A program made the translations under genes and the position numbers. The notes below the pieces were generated by a model that saw nothing but the letters and a program-made list of their open reading frames with translations, was not told where the DNA came from and did not search any database. Of a DNA stretch of 64,000 nucleotides, positions 27,497 through 37,072 are shown in pieces. The number at the start of each line of letters is the position of its first letter. The stretch's first letter is position 1. This stretch comes from Methylobacterium sp. W2 (GTDB lineage Bacteria; Pseudomonadota; Alphaproteobacteria; Rhizobiales; Beijerinckiaceae). The stretch lies in contig NZ_VMOA01000002.1 of the NCBI RefSeq assembly GCF_020662345.1, forward strand, positions 124,001 through 188,000, in the 5' to 3' direction.

Positions 27497-29551
27497 ATGT
27501 TCGTTCTTCACATCGCGCTTCAAGGATGTCTTCGCGGTGACGACGTCGCCTACGGCCTGACCGCCGATACGGGCGGCCATATCCGCTACTTGCTCGATCT
27601 CGTCCGGGCCTGTGCCCAGGACGCGGCCGCAGACCGGATCGTCATCGCCACCCGCCTGTTCGAGAGTGCGCTCGGGGCCGACTATGCCGTGCCCGAGGAA
27701 GCCGTATCGGACAAGGTGACGATCGTGCGACTCGCCAGCGCGTCGCCGGATTACCTGCCCAAGGAAGCGCTGCACGGGGAGGTGGCGAGCTTCTCCGAAG
27801 CCCTCGTCACCTGGATTGCCGCGCAGCCCGTGCGCCCCGCCATGATCCACGCGCATTACGCCGATGCTGCCGCCGTCGCCGCCCTGGTGGAGGATCGGCT
27901 CGGCATCCCCTTCGTGTTCACCGCGCATTCCCTCGGGCGGGTGAAGGCCCGCGCCATGGGCCGGCCGCCGACGGATACCCCGTCCCTGGCGCACCGGATC
28001 GCGGCCGAGGAGACGGCCCTGGCCCGCGCCGCCCTGGTCATCGCCTCCTCCCGCGACGAGGCCGAGGTGCAATACGCGACCTATGCCGCCTACGATCCCG
28101 GCCGCATCCGCGTCCTGCCGCCGGGCAGCGACCTGGCGCGCTTCCACGCGGCGCGTACCTGCCCGAGGGTCGACGCCTCCATCGACCGTTTCCTGCGCGA
28201 GCCCGGCAAGCCCGCGCTGCTCGCTCTCGCCCGGCCCGTGGCGAGAAAGAACCTCGCCGCCCTGGTCACCGCCTATGGCGAGAGCCCAGAGCTCCAGGCG
28301 CGCGCCAACCTCGTCCTCGTGGCCGGAACCCGCGACGACCTCGACGACCTCGACGGCGGCATGGCCGAGACCATGCGCGACCTCCTCGTGCTCATCGACC
28401 GCCACGATCTCTACGGGCGGGTGGCCTATCCGAAGACCCACCGCCCCGACGACGTGCCGGCCCTCTACGCCTATGCCCGCGAGCGCGGCGGGGTGTTCGT
28501 CAACCCGGCCCTCAACGAGCCCTTCGGCCTGACCCTGCTCGAGGCCTCCGCCGCCGGCCTGCCCCTGGTCGCCACCGATAGCGGCGGTCCCAACGACATC
28601 GTCGAGACCTGCGGCAACGGCCTCCTCGTCGATCCGCGTGATCCGGCCGAGATCGCGCGGGCCTGCCTGCGCATCCTCACCGAGCCCGGCCTGCGCGAAC
28701 GCTACGTCGCCGGCGGCGAGCGGGCGGCGGCGGCCTACGATTGGGACCGGCATGCCGTGCGCTACCACGCCCTGCTGCGCGCCCTCGAGGCGGCCGAGGG
28801 GCCGTCGAGCCATCCGCGCCAGCTCCTGATCTGCGACATCGACAACACCCTGGTCGGATGCGACGCCGGCCTCACCGCGTTCCGGCTCTGGCGCAGCGAG
28901 CAGGAGGGCCTCGCCTTCGGCGTCGCCACCGGGCGGTCGTTCCACAGCGCCATGGCGATCCTGGAGCAGCAGGCGAGCCCGCGCCCCCAGGTGATGATCA
29001 CGTCGGTGGGCTCGGAGATCTATCATCTCGACGCCAACGGGGTGAGCTACACCGCCGACCGGGCGTGGCGGGACGTGGTGTCCCGTGGCTGGAGCCGGGA
29101 GGAGGTGCGGGCCGTGCTCGGGCAGGTTCCCGACCTCGTTCCGCAAGGCCCCCTGGAACAGCGCCCGCACAAGCTCAGCTATTTTGGCGACGCCGCCACC
29201 GCCCGGCGCGTGCGGGGCAGGCTCGACGCCTCGGGCCTCGCCGCCTCGATCATCCACAGCCACGGCCGCTACCTCGACGTGCTGCCGCCCGCGGCCTCGA
29301 AGGGGACGGCGGTCGATCACGTCCGCGCGCTGTACGGCCTCGCCGAAGGCAACGTGTTCGTAGCGGGCGATTCCGGCAACGACGTGGAGATGCTGCGGGT
29401 GCGGCGACAGGCGATCATCGTCGCCAACTTCTCCGACGACCTCGCCACCCATGCGGCGCTCGGCCATTCCTACGTCGCCCGCGCCTCGCATGCGCGCGGC
29501 GTCATCGAGGGCGTCGCGCATTTCCGGAAGACGCCCGTCCATGCCGGCTAG
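27497..29551 (+). CDS. Sucrose-phosphate-synthase-like GT4 fused to a HAD phosphatase
   Basis: This 684-residue two-domain protein starts with the SPS-type GT-B loop (LRGDDVAYGLTADTGGHIRY), has NEPFGLTLLEASAAGLPLVA as the GT4 signature, and ends in a Cof-type HAD domain from about residue 440, with the nucleophile motif CDIDNTLVG (Asp447, Asp449) and VFVAGDSGNDVEML. Sucrose-phosphate synthase makes sucrose-6-phosphate from UDP-glucose and fructose-6-phosphate, and the phosphatase releases sucrose. Related fusions make mannosylfructose. It is the first gene of a five-gene plus-strand operon overlapping the next gene by 11 bp. Which donor and acceptor it uses cannot be told. Confidence 0.88.
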   Translation: MFVLHIALQGCLRGDDVAYGLTADTGGHIRYLLDLVRACAQDAAADRIVIATRLFESALGADYAVPEEAVSDKVTIVRLASASPDYLPKEALHGEVASFSEALVTWIAAQPVRPAMIHAHYADAAAVAALVEDRLGIPFVFTAHSLGRVKARAMGRPPTDTPSLAHRIAAEETALARAALVIASSRDEAEVQYATYAAYDPGRIRVLPPGSDLARFHAARTCPRVDASIDRFLREPGKPALLALARPVARKNLAALVTAYGESPELQARANLVLVAGTRDDLDDLDGGMAETMRDLLVLIDRHDLYGRVAYPKTHRPDDVPALYAYARERGGVFVNPALNEPFGLTLLEASAAGLPLVATDSGGPNDIVETCGNGLLVDPRDPAEIARACLRILTEPGLRERYVAGGERAAAAYDWDRHAVRYHALLRALEAAEGPSSHPRQLLICDIDNTLVGCDAGLTAFRLWRSEQEGLAFGVATGRSFHSAMAILEQQASPRPQVMITSVGSEIYHLDANGVSYTADRAWRDVVSRGWSREEVRAVLGQVPDLVPQGPLEQRPHKLSYFGDAATARRVRGRLDASGLAASIIHSHGRYLDVLPPAASKGTAVDHVRALYGLAEGNVFVAGDSGNDVEMLRVRRQAIIVANFSDDLATHAALGHSYVARASHARGVIEGVAHFRKTPVHAG

Positions 29552-30413
29552 CACGGCCTCGGCGAGCGTTCTCACCCTGGTCCGCCACCGCGAGGAGCAT
29601 CTGCGCAACCTGATGCGCGGGCTCGCCCGGCAGACGGTGGCGCCCCTGGAACTCGTGATCGCCTGGATGCAGCCGGAGACGGCCCCAGACTTGCCGGATC
29701 CCGGCTGTCCCGTCCGCCACCTGCACGTGCCGGGGGAGCCGATGCCGCTGGCCGCCGCCCGCAACCGCGCCGCCGAGGCGGCGGAGGGCGAGCGCCTGAT
29801 CTTCCTCGACGTGGATTGCATCCCCGGGCCGGGGCTGGTCGCGGCCTATGCCGGAGCCGAAGCCGAGGCGCTGCTGCTCGGCGAGGTGCTCTACCTGCCC
29901 GAGGGCGCCGTGGGGCCTCACCTCGATTGCGAAGCCCTCGACCGTGCCGGGCGGGTGCATCCGGCCAAGCCCCCGATCCCGGAGACCGGCCTGCGCCCGG
30001 AGCCGGAGGCGCGGGAGCTCTGGGGCCTGTCCTTCGCCCTTCCGGCCTCCGCCTACCGCAGCGTCGGCGGCATGGACGAGGGCTTCTCGGGCTATGGCGG
30101 CGAGGAAACCGATTTCGCCGTGCGCCTCGCGGCCTCCGGCCTGCCGACCTTCTGGATCGGGGGGGCGCGGGCCTACCACCAGCATCACCCGGTCCACGTG
30201 CCGCCCCTGCCGCATTTCGACTCGATCCTGCGCAACGCCAGCCGCTTCCATGCCCGGCACGGCACCTGGTGCATGGAATACTGGCTCGGCCAGTTCCGCG
30301 AGGCCGGCCTCATCGCCTGGGACGCGCAGGCCACCGCCATCCGGCGCCTGCGCGCTCCCGACCCCGCCGAGATCGCCGCCGCCCGGCAGCCCGGCACGCG
30401 CCTGTTCTCCTGA
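29541..30413 (+). CDS. Glycosyltransferase family 2 (copy A)
   Basis: The 290-residue protein has the GT-A core: PMPLAAARNRAAEAA, the DxD in FLDVDCIPGPG, and the galactosyltransferase-type acceptor motif MDEGFSGYGGEETDFAVRL followed by YHQHHPVHVPPLPHF. Its ATG lies inside the upstream SPS-like gene, so translation is coupled. It is a paralogue of the GT2 at 31572-32525, sharing motif order and spacing. Such GT2-7C-like enzymes add single hexoses to glycans. No membrane helix is seen. Confidence 0.9.
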   Translation: MPASTASASVLTLVRHREEHLRNLMRGLARQTVAPLELVIAWMQPETAPDLPDPGCPVRHLHVPGEPMPLAAARNRAAEAAEGERLIFLDVDCIPGPGLVAAYAGAEAEALLLGEVLYLPEGAVGPHLDCEALDRAGRVHPAKPPIPETGLRPEPEARELWGLSFALPASAYRSVGGMDEGFSGYGGEETDFAVRLAASGLPTFWIGGARAYHQHHPVHVPPLPHFDSILRNASRFHARHGTWCMEYWLGQFREAGLIAWDAQATAIRRLRAPDPAEIAAARQPGTRLFS

Positions 30414-30429
30414 ACCCATCCTGAGCCCC

Positions 30430-31539
30430 ATGACGAAACCCATCGCCTTCTTCGTCCATCACCAGGGGCGCGGACACGCCAACCGCACCCGCGCCGTGGT
30501 GGCCGAGTTCGCCGCCACGCGGCCGGTCTCCGTCCTCACCGCCGATCCGAGCCTGTTCGACGGGTTCTCCCGCGATATCGAGATCGTCGCCCTGCCCAAC
30601 ATGATCGGCGCCAGGGTGCCCACCGCGCGCCTGTTCGCCGAGCCGACGCCCCGCGTGATGCATTGCGTGCCGCTGGGCGTGAGGGAGACGCGCCGGACCA
30701 TGCGCACCATCCTCGATCATCTCGACGACCGGGAGGTCGGCCTGTTCGTGGTGGACGTCTCGGCCGAGATCGCCCTGCTGGCGCGCGCGGCGAGCGTGCC
30801 GGCGGTGCAGATCCGCATGCACGGAGACCGCTCCGACATCGGCCATGTGGGCGCCTACGAGGCCTGCATCGGCATGCTCGCCCCCTTCGACGAGCGGCTG
30901 GAGCAGGACGATTACCCGGATTATCTCCGCGCCAGGACCTTCTACAGCGGCGGCCTGTGCACCAGCGTCGATCCGGTGCTCTCGCGCGCCGAGGCCCGCG
31001 CCCGCTTGCGGCTCGATCCCGACCGGGAGATCGTCGTCGCCGTGACCGGCGGCGGGGGCAGCGGCACGCCCTACGCGCCCCTCACCGTCGCGGCACGCGC
31101 CGTGCCCGACGCCCTCTGGCTGACCCTCGGGCCGACCCACCGCGAAGGCCACGAGACCGATTTCGGCAACCTGCGCGAACTCGGCTGGGTGCCGTCCGTG
31201 ACCGACTATATCGCCGCCGCCGACATCGTCATCGCGTCCGCCGGCGACAACACGGTCCACGAGGTCGCGCGGGTGGGCGGGCGCCTCGTGGTGATGCCCG
31301 AATGGCGCTATTTCGGCGAGCAGACGCGCAAGGCCGAGGCCCTGGTGCGCCTCGGCGTCGCCGTGCAGGCTCCGCACTGGCCCGGCGACCTCCAGGGCTG
31401 GCGCGATCTCCTCGACCGGGCGCGCCGGCTCGACGGCGAGACCCTGCGCCCGCTCCATGCCCCGGAGGCCGCCGCCCGCGCCGCCGGCTGGCTCGAAACC
31501 CTCACCGACGAACTCTGGGCCGGCGCGCCCGCCGCTTGA
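30430..31539 (+). CDS. GT-B glycosyltransferase (MurG/UGT-like)
   Basis: The 369-residue protein begins MTKPIAFFVHHQGRGHANRT, a Gly/His-rich loop seen in archaeal and bacterial GT1/GT28-like proteins, and has a C-terminal donor site with SAGDNTVHEVARVGGRLVVM (the SxGxxTxxE-type signature). It is the third gene of the operon, 16 bp after the GT2. Unlike the GT4 neighbours it should use a different donor-binding mode. Confidence 0.87.
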   Translation: MTKPIAFFVHHQGRGHANRTRAVVAEFAATRPVSVLTADPSLFDGFSRDIEIVALPNMIGARVPTARLFAEPTPRVMHCVPLGVRETRRTMRTILDHLDDREVGLFVVDVSAEIALLARAASVPAVQIRMHGDRSDIGHVGAYEACIGMLAPFDERLEQDDYPDYLRARTFYSGGLCTSVDPVLSRAEARARLRLDPDREIVVAVTGGGGSGTPYAPLTVAARAVPDALWLTLGPTHREGHETDFGNLRELGWVPSVTDYIAAADIVIASAGDNTVHEVARVGGRLVVMPEWRYFGEQTRKAEALVRLGVAVQAPHWPGDLQGWRDLLDRARRLDGETLRPLHAPEAAARAAGWLETLTDELWAGAPAA

Positions 31540-31571
31540 ACCCTTCCGCTCCCCAAAATCGGACCTCGAGA

Positions 31572-32525
31572 ATGTCGACCGTTTCCGTCGTGACGCTGGC
31601 CAAGGGACGGCCTACGCATCTCACCAACCTCGTCCTCGGCCTGATGCGTCAGACGCAAGCGCCCGCCGAACTCGTCGTCGCCCGCATGCAGGACGAGCCC
31701 TACGACCTGCCGGAGGCGCCGTTCCCGATCCGTCAGATCCCGGTGGCGGGCGACCCGCTGCCGCTGGCCGCCGCGCGCAACCGCGCCGTGGCGGCCGCGT
31801 CCGGGGAGGCGGTGGTCTTCCTCGACGTGGACTGCATCCCCGCGCCCACCCTCGTGGCGGATTACGCGCGCCGCCTCGAGGAATGCGACGGATTGCTGAT
31901 GGGCGAGGTACTCTACCTCCCCGGCGGCGCCACTGCCGGCGCGTGGAGCTGCGACGGCTTCGCGGATGTCGCCGTCCGGCATTCGGACCGGCGCGGCCCG
32001 CCGGCCGAGGGGATCGAGATCTGCAACGATTATCGCTGCTTCTGGTCCCTGAACTTCGCCATGCGGAAAGCGACCTTCCTCGGCGTCGGCGGTTTCGACG
32101 AGCGCTATGCGGGCTATGGCGGCGAGGACACCGATTTCGGCAAGCTCCTCGACGGGCGCGGCATCGCCATCGCCTGGCTCGAAGGCGCGCGCGTCTATCA
32201 TCAGTACCACCCGCACCACATGCCGCCGATCCATCATCTCGATAGCGTGGTGCGCAACGCCGAACTGTTCGAGGCGAAATGGGGCTACCGGACCATGGGC
32301 CACTGGCTCCATGCGTTCCGCCTCATGGGCCTGATCGACGACACGCCCGGGCGGCCGATCCGCATCCTGCGCCGCCCGGATGCCGACGACCTGGCGCTCA
32401 CCGGCCAGCAGAGCCACCAGCCCTATTCGAACACCGCTTCGGTCATCCGCATCCTCGATGCGCGCAACGCCGCCGCCCTCACCGAGCGGGCTGGAATCCT
32501 CGCGGCGGAGCCCGAGCCGGCATGA
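31572..32525 (+). CDS. Glycosyltransferase family 2 (copy B)
   Basis: The 317-residue protein matches copy A in order of motifs: VSVVTLAKGRPTHLTNLVLG, PLPLAAARNRAVAAA, FLDVDCIPAPT, FDERYAGYGGEDTDFGKLL and YHQYHPHHMPPIHHLD. The two copies flank a GT-B gene, so the pair arose by duplication with one gene between. It has a longer C-terminal tail than copy A. GT-A fold, single hexose transfer predicted. Confidence 0.9.
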   Translation: MSTVSVVTLAKGRPTHLTNLVLGLMRQTQAPAELVVARMQDEPYDLPEAPFPIRQIPVAGDPLPLAAARNRAVAAASGEAVVFLDVDCIPAPTLVADYARRLEECDGLLMGEVLYLPGGATAGAWSCDGFADVAVRHSDRRGPPAEGIEICNDYRCFWSLNFAMRKATFLGVGGFDERYAGYGGEDTDFGKLLDGRGIAIAWLEGARVYHQYHPHHMPPIHHLDSVVRNAELFEAKWGYRTMGHWLHAFRLMGLIDDTPGRPIRILRRPDADDLALTGQQSHQPYSNTASVIRILDARNAAALTERAGILAAEPEPA

Positions 32526-32535
32526 AAGCCATCCG

Positions 32536-33612
32536 ATGAGGATCGCGCTCCTCGCCCATGTGCGCCAGCCCATCGCCCAGCCGTTCAAGGGCGGCATGGA
32601 GGCCCATAGCTGGCACCTCGCCCGGGGGCTGCAGGCCCGCGGCCACGAGGTCGTGCTGTTCGCCTCCGGCGACAGCGACCCGCGCTTCACCCTCGACCCG
32701 GTCCTGCCCGAGCATCAGGAGCGGACGTTCCCCGGCCAGGAGCATACCGGCAACCCGGCGCTGATCGCCCATCTCGATGCCGGCTACGCCGCCGCCTGCG
32801 ACGGGATCGCCGCCGGCGGCTTCGACGTGGTCCACAACAACAGCCTCAGCCGCCTGCCCCTGGCGCGCGGGCGAACGGAGGCGGTGCCCACCGTCACCTC
32901 CCTCCACGTGCCGCCCTACGATGCCCTGCGCTGGTTCGTTCACGACGGTGTCGCCCCCTCTCACCGGATCACGGTGACGTCGCAAGGGCAGCTGCGGGCC
33001 TGGTTCCCGGACGGGGCGCCGCCCGAAGTCTCGGTGCTCCATAACGGCATCGACCCGGCCGATTGGCCCTACCGCGACCAGGGCGACGGCAGTGCCGTCT
33101 GGTGCGGCCGGATCACGCCCTACAAGGGGACGCACCTCGCCATCGAGGCGGCCCGCAGGGCGGGCATCGCCCTCACCCTCTTCGGCTCGACGGAGGATGC
33201 CGAATACTGGGAAGAGGCGGTCAGGCCGCTCCTCGGCGGGGCGATCCGCTATGGCGGCCATCTCGACGGGGCCTCCCTCGCGGCGGAAGTCGGACGGGCC
33301 TCGGTCTTCCTGTTCACCCCCTGCTGGGACGAGCCGTTCGGCCTCGTCGCCATCGAGGCCATGGCCTGCGGCCTGCCCGTGGCCAGCATCGACAGGGGAG
33401 CGGCCCGCGAGGTCATCGGCGAAGCGGGCGCCTTCGCCCCGCCCGGAGACGCCGCCGCCCTCGCCGACGCGATCGGGCAGGCATTGGCCATCCCGCGACG
33501 GACCCCGCATGACCGCGTCCGCCGCCACTTCACGCACGACGTCTGGTTGAACGCGTGCGAGGCGCTGTACGCCGACGTCCGACATTCGCACCCCGGCAAC
33601 CGGGATCGATAG
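32536..33612 (+). CDS. Glycosyltransferase family 4
   Basis: The 358-residue protein begins MRIALLAHVRQPIAQPFKGG and contains DEPFGLVAIEAMACGLPVAS, the GT4 signature. It is the last gene of the plus-strand operon, 10 bp after GT2 copy B. It resembles the GT4 proteins of trehalose-like and mannosyl oligosaccharide clusters, but no specific family is claimed. About 385 bp of AT-richer DNA follow. Confidence 0.9.
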   Translation: MRIALLAHVRQPIAQPFKGGMEAHSWHLARGLQARGHEVVLFASGDSDPRFTLDPVLPEHQERTFPGQEHTGNPALIAHLDAGYAAACDGIAAGGFDVVHNNSLSRLPLARGRTEAVPTVTSLHVPPYDALRWFVHDGVAPSHRITVTSQGQLRAWFPDGAPPEVSVLHNGIDPADWPYRDQGDGSAVWCGRITPYKGTHLAIEAARRAGIALTLFGSTEDAEYWEEAVRPLLGGAIRYGGHLDGASLAAEVGRASVFLFTPCWDEPFGLVAIEAMACGLPVASIDRGAAREVIGEAGAFAPPGDAAALADAIGQALAIPRRTPHDRVRRHFTHDVWLNACEALYADVRHSHPGNRDR

Positions 33613-33997
33613 AGAGCCCGACGTGACGCGCCTCCCGCTGGGATGCGTGGTCCGTCCAAAGCCCGTCGGACGGCCGCCGTCGCGGGGCGGCCCTGAACTA
33701 CGATCCGAAATGGCTTGACGTCGAAGGCTTTAGCCTCTTCCTGCCATCGAATGCTGCAGAGCACAAAACGATAACTCACTGCAGCAAAACGAATACAGAT
33801 TCCGAAGCATACGAAAACGATCATTAAGTATTGAATCGTACCCAACCCTCAATATGGCGGGAACTGCGGCAGTGCTCCGGAACCGTTTGAGCATGCAAGG
33901 CCTTTGAAGCTCGGGCATCAAACGCCCCCATGCCATGTAAGCCGGCATGATCTTCAATTTATCCCGTCGTTCTCGATTTGTGGGTTTGGAGAAAACA
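33613..33997. other. AT-richer spacer upstream of the RTX gene
   Basis: This 385-base spacer is noticeably richer in A/T than the flanking genes and has no credible ORF. It presumably contains the RTX promoter and the end of the glycosyltransferase transcript. No clear terminator hairpin was found. Confidence 0.45.
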
Positions 33998-36349
33998 ATG
34001 GCCACTGTCTCGATCCTTACCAATGCTGGCTTCGACGTTCGCGACTTCTTTGTTCCCAACCTGGGTGGTGCCGACCTCACATTCACAGGGCTCGTCGACA
34101 GCGTCGGGGACCTCCTTCTCGACGGCACCCGAACCGATACGTTCGAGGTTCTGACGATCGAGGCGAACGGCCTCACCTACAACTACAGCGGCAATTGGGA
34201 GATCGAGGCCTCGACCGGCCTGGTGACCGGAACGGTCTCGGCGTCGGGCGGGTATGACGGGGTCGAGGTCAAGCTCGGCAACACCGTCCTGGCGACGCTC
34301 GACCTGCCGTTCCAGCCGGTGAACCTCGGAACGGAAACGAGTGCCGGCATTCTCGGGAGCGTCGGAACCCTCGTGACGGATCTCGTCGGCGGCACCGTGG
34401 ACATCCTTCTCGGAACCCTCGATGACACGGTCTCCCTGGTCGGGCTCAATCTCGATGCCACGCCCGATCTCATCGACATCGTCATCGATGCCGGCGGCAC
34501 CCAGACCGGCGGCGATGGCGACGACACCCTGCGCGGCGGCATCGGCGGCGATACCCTCGACGGCGGCGCCGGCAACGACACCATGATCGGCGGCCGCGGC
34601 GACGATACCTACATCGTCGATTCACCCGGCGACACCGTCGTGGAGGCCCCCGGCCAGGGCGACGACACCGTCCGCTCGTCGGTGACCTACACCCTCCCCG
34701 ACAACGTCGAGAACCTGATCCTCCTCGGCACCGGCGACATCGACGGCACCGGCAACGCCCTCGACAACAGCATCGTCGGCAATGACGGTGACAACCGCCT
34801 CGACGGCGGGGCCGGCAACGACCGGCTCACCGCACGCGGCGGCGACGATGTCCTCATCGGCGGCGCCGGCGACGACACCCTGCGCGGCGGCGCCGGCGAT
34901 GACGTCTACGTCGTGGATTCCACGGGCGATGAGGTCATCGAGGCCGCCGACGAGGGCAACGACACCGTCCGTTCGTCGGTGACCTACAGCCTCGGCGCCA
35001 ATGTCGAGAACGTCATCCTCATCGGAACCGACGCCATCAACGCCACCGGCAACGAGGGCGACAACAGCCTCGTGGGCAATGGAGCCGACAATCGTCTCGA
35101 CGGCGGCGCCGGAAACGACACGCTCGCCGGACGAGGCGGCAACGACACCCTCATCGGCGGTACCGGTGCGGATACGATGCGCGGGGGCACCGGAAACGAC
35201 ACCTACGTGGTCGACGATGCAGGCGATCGGGTGATCGAGTTGCCCGGCGAGGGCACCGATACCGTGCGCTCCTCGATCGACTACACCCTCGGTGACAATG
35301 TCGAGCGCCTCGTCCTGAGCGGCGCCGGAGATCTCGACGGAACCGGCAATGCCTTGAACAACGCCATCTTCGGAACCGGCGGAGACAATACCTTGAGTGG
35401 CGGGGGCGGGAGCGACATCCTGTACGGCAACGGCGGGAATGACGTCCTCGACGGCGGAACCGGCTCCGACACCCTTTATGGCGGGCTCGGCGACGACATC
35501 TACGTGGTCGATGCCACGGGCGATAAGGTCATCGAGCTTGCCGGCCAGGGCACGGATACCGTCCGTTCTTCGGTCAACCACATCCTCAGCGACAATGTCG
35601 AGTCCCTTGTCCTGACCGGGGGTGCGAACATCAACGGCGGCGGCAACGCCCTCGACAACAGCCTCGTCGGCAACGATGGCGACAACCGCCTCGACGGCGG
35701 AGCGGGCGCCGACAGGATCGTCGGCAACGGCGGGGACGATACGCTCATCGGCGGCACCGGAGCCGACACCATGATCGGCGGGCGCGGCAATGACACGTAT
35801 GTCGTCGACGACGCTGGCGACGTTGCAGTCGAACAGTCTCGTGAAGGCACCGACACGATCCGGTCGACGGTCAGCCATACGATGGAAGCCAACATCGAAA
35901 GGATGGTGCTGTACGGAACCGAGGATCTCACCGCCAACGGCAATGCCACCAACAACCAGATCTACGGCAATGCCGGCAATAACGAGATCTACGGCGGCGA
36001 CGGCCGTGACCTTCTCTACGGCCGCGCCGGTGCGGACACGTTCGTGTTCAAGGACGCCACCGACAGCGACGTCGCCGTCGGCGGACGCGACATCATCAAG
36101 GACTTCGATTTCGCTCAAGGCGACCGCATCGACCTGAGCGCGATCGATGCGAATTTCGGGCTCGCCGGTGACCAGGGCTTCCAGTTCGTCGGAACCCAGG
36201 CGTTCTCGGGCGAGGCCGGCGAACTGCGGATGAAGTTCGGCGGCGGCAACACCCTCCTGCAGGGTGATACCAACGGCGATGGAGCGACCGACTTCGCCGT
36301 CCTGCTCCAGGGCCAGCATGTCCTCGACAGCGGGTCGTTCATCGTCTGA
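33998..36349 (+). CDS. RTX-type calcium-binding secreted protein
   Basis: Starting at the ATG preceded by TGGAGAAAAC, the protein is 783 residues. After about 165 residues without repeats comes a long array of Gly/Asp nonapeptides (GGxGxDxLxGG) that bind calcium on the cell exterior. The array is organised as five units of 99 residues, each with DTYVVDxxGD...DTVRSSVxYTLxDNVExLVL. The C-terminus ([11 protein letters not shown]..., [15 protein letters not shown]) matches the serralysin-type end recognised by type I secretion. No signal peptide and no T1SS genes nearby. The N-terminal domain is not recognised. An ATG at 33947 is an alternative start. Confidence 0.9.
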   Translation: MATVSILTNAGFDVRDFFVPNLGGADLTFTGLVDSVGDLLLDGTRTDTFEVLTIEANGLTYNYSGNWEIEASTGLVTGTVSASGGYDGVEVKLGNTVLATLDLPFQPVNLGTETSAGILGSVGTLVTDLVGGTVDILLGTLDDTVSLVGLNLDATPDLIDIVIDAGGTQTGGDGDDTLRGGIGGDTLDGGAGNDTMIGGRGDDTYIVDSPGDTVVEAPGQGDDTVRSSVTYTLPDNVENLILLGTGDIDGTGNALDNSIVGNDGDNRLDGGAGNDRLTARGGDDVLIGGAGDDTLRGGAGDDVYVVDSTGDEVIEAADEGNDTVRSSVTYSLGANVENVILIGTDAINATGNEGDNSLVGNGADNRLDGGAGNDTLAGRGGNDTLIGGTGADTMRGGTGNDTYVVDDAGDRVIELPGEGTDTVRSSIDYTLGDNVERLVLSGAGDLDGTGNALNNAIFGTGGDNTLSGGGGSDILYGNGGNDVLDGGTGSDTLYGGLGDDIYVVDATGDKVIELAGQGTDTVRSSVNHILSDNVESLVLTGGANINGGGNALDNSLVGNDGDNRLDGGAGADRIVGNGGDDTLIGGTGADTMIGGRGNDTYVVDDAGDVAVEQSREGTDTIRSTVSHTMEANIERMVLYGTEDLTANGNATNNQIYGNAGNNEIYGGDGRDLLYGRAGADTFVFKDATDSDVAVGGRDIIKDFDFAQGDRIDLSAIDANFGLAGDQGFQFVGTQAFSGEAGELRMKFGGGNTLLQGDTNGDGATDFAVLLQGQHVLDSGSFIV
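34601..36031 (+). repeat. Tandem repeat, exact 297-bp period, within the RTX gene
   Basis: Equivalent codons start at 34601, 34898, 35195, 35492 and 35789, each exactly 297 bp (99 codons) apart. The last unit is shortened to about 81 codons before the C-terminal domain. Sequence identity is partial, so the copies are old, but spacing is preserved without any indel. Confidence 0.85.
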
Positions 36350-36417
36350 CGCGGCTCCACCGACGGTCGATCGCCCTCCGGCCCCGGATGGCGCGACACG
36401 CCGGCGACGACCACACG

Positions 36418-36451
36418 AAGAGCGGGGGGCCGGCGGCTCCCCGCTCTTTTT
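36418..36451 (+). terminator. Rho-independent terminator of the RTX gene
   Basis: A 10-bp stem (36418-36427 with 36439-36448, AAGAGCGGGG/CCCCGCTCTT) encloses a G/C loop and is followed by a T run to 36451. Confidence 0.88.
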
Positions 36452-36558
36452 CCAAGGATCTTTCCAAGGATCTCGGCGCGGGGATAACGCGAGGATCCTC
36501 ATGGTGTGAGCCAAACCGACGGGATTGCGGTTTCCGGTGATCCGGTGACGTTCCGGGC

Positions 36559-36660
36559 TTGACGCTGGTATACCAGAGAGACCAAGATGCGGACGCTCCT
36601 CGAGAGGAGCCTTCCTATGAGCAAAACTTCACCCGCCCGGCTTCGGCCGAGGCGGGCTTT
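36559..36660 (+). ncRNA. Candidate small RNA or leader with terminator
   Basis: Between two genes sits a compact structured stretch: TTGACG (36559), a perfect palindrome CTGGTATACCAG (36565-36576), a GCTCCTC/GAGGAGC hairpin (36595-36610), then a Rho-independent terminator (36631-36660: CCCGCC...GGCGGG plus CTTTT). An AGGAG followed by ATG at 36617 mimics a translation start, so a short peptide leader is also possible. No Rfam family is recognised. Confidence 0.35.
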
Positions 36661-36801
36661 TCCGTATTGGCCAACCCCTCGCGCCCTGATTCCGGCGGCT
36701 GACGGGGCGGGAAGACGCGGCGCGGGCGCAGGGAGCCGACGCGCGAGGCTGGGAGTCGGGCCTTCGCGCCCTATCCTCTCTCCTCGACTGCGAGGCGCGC
36801 C

Positions 36802-37014
36802 ATGAACGACAACGAGCATGCCGTCTACGCCATCGCTCCCGAACTCGGAGGGTGGACGGTCTACGACACCAAGACGCTGGAGCCGGCGCGGGTGAAGGGC
36901 GTCCGGCAGGTCGGGCTGGGCCGGGAGGCAGCCCATGCCCTCGCGGACGTCCTCAACGCCATGGAGCGGACGGCACCCGGATCATCCCTGCCCCGGTCTG
37001 ACGGACCGCCATAG
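36802..37014 (+). CDS. Small hypothetical protein, DUF2188-like size and fold
   Basis: The 70-residue protein begins MNDNEHAVYAIAPELGGWTVYD, a beta-rich start followed by a helix (GREAAHALADVLNAMER). It might belong to small DUF2188-type stress proteins, but the match is only by size and pattern. It precedes the GT29-like gene by 58 bp on the same strand. Confidence 0.6.
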   Translation: MNDNEHAVYAIAPELGGWTVYDTKTLEPARVKGVRQVGLGREAAHALADVLNAMERTAPGSSLPRSDGPP

Positions 37015-37072
37015 GACACAACGCCCCATCCGCGAGTCCCCGCACCGGTGGCCCGCCCAAGGAACCCAGCTT

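Noticed and set aside
27425..29821. Upstream part of a very long minus-strand ORF beyond the GT4 gene
   Set aside because: Only 26384-27424 encodes the GT4; the remainder is antisense to the SPS-like gene.
34601..36031. RTX repeats considered as a CRISPR or satellite array
   Set aside because: The repeats are in frame and encode calcium-binding nonapeptides.
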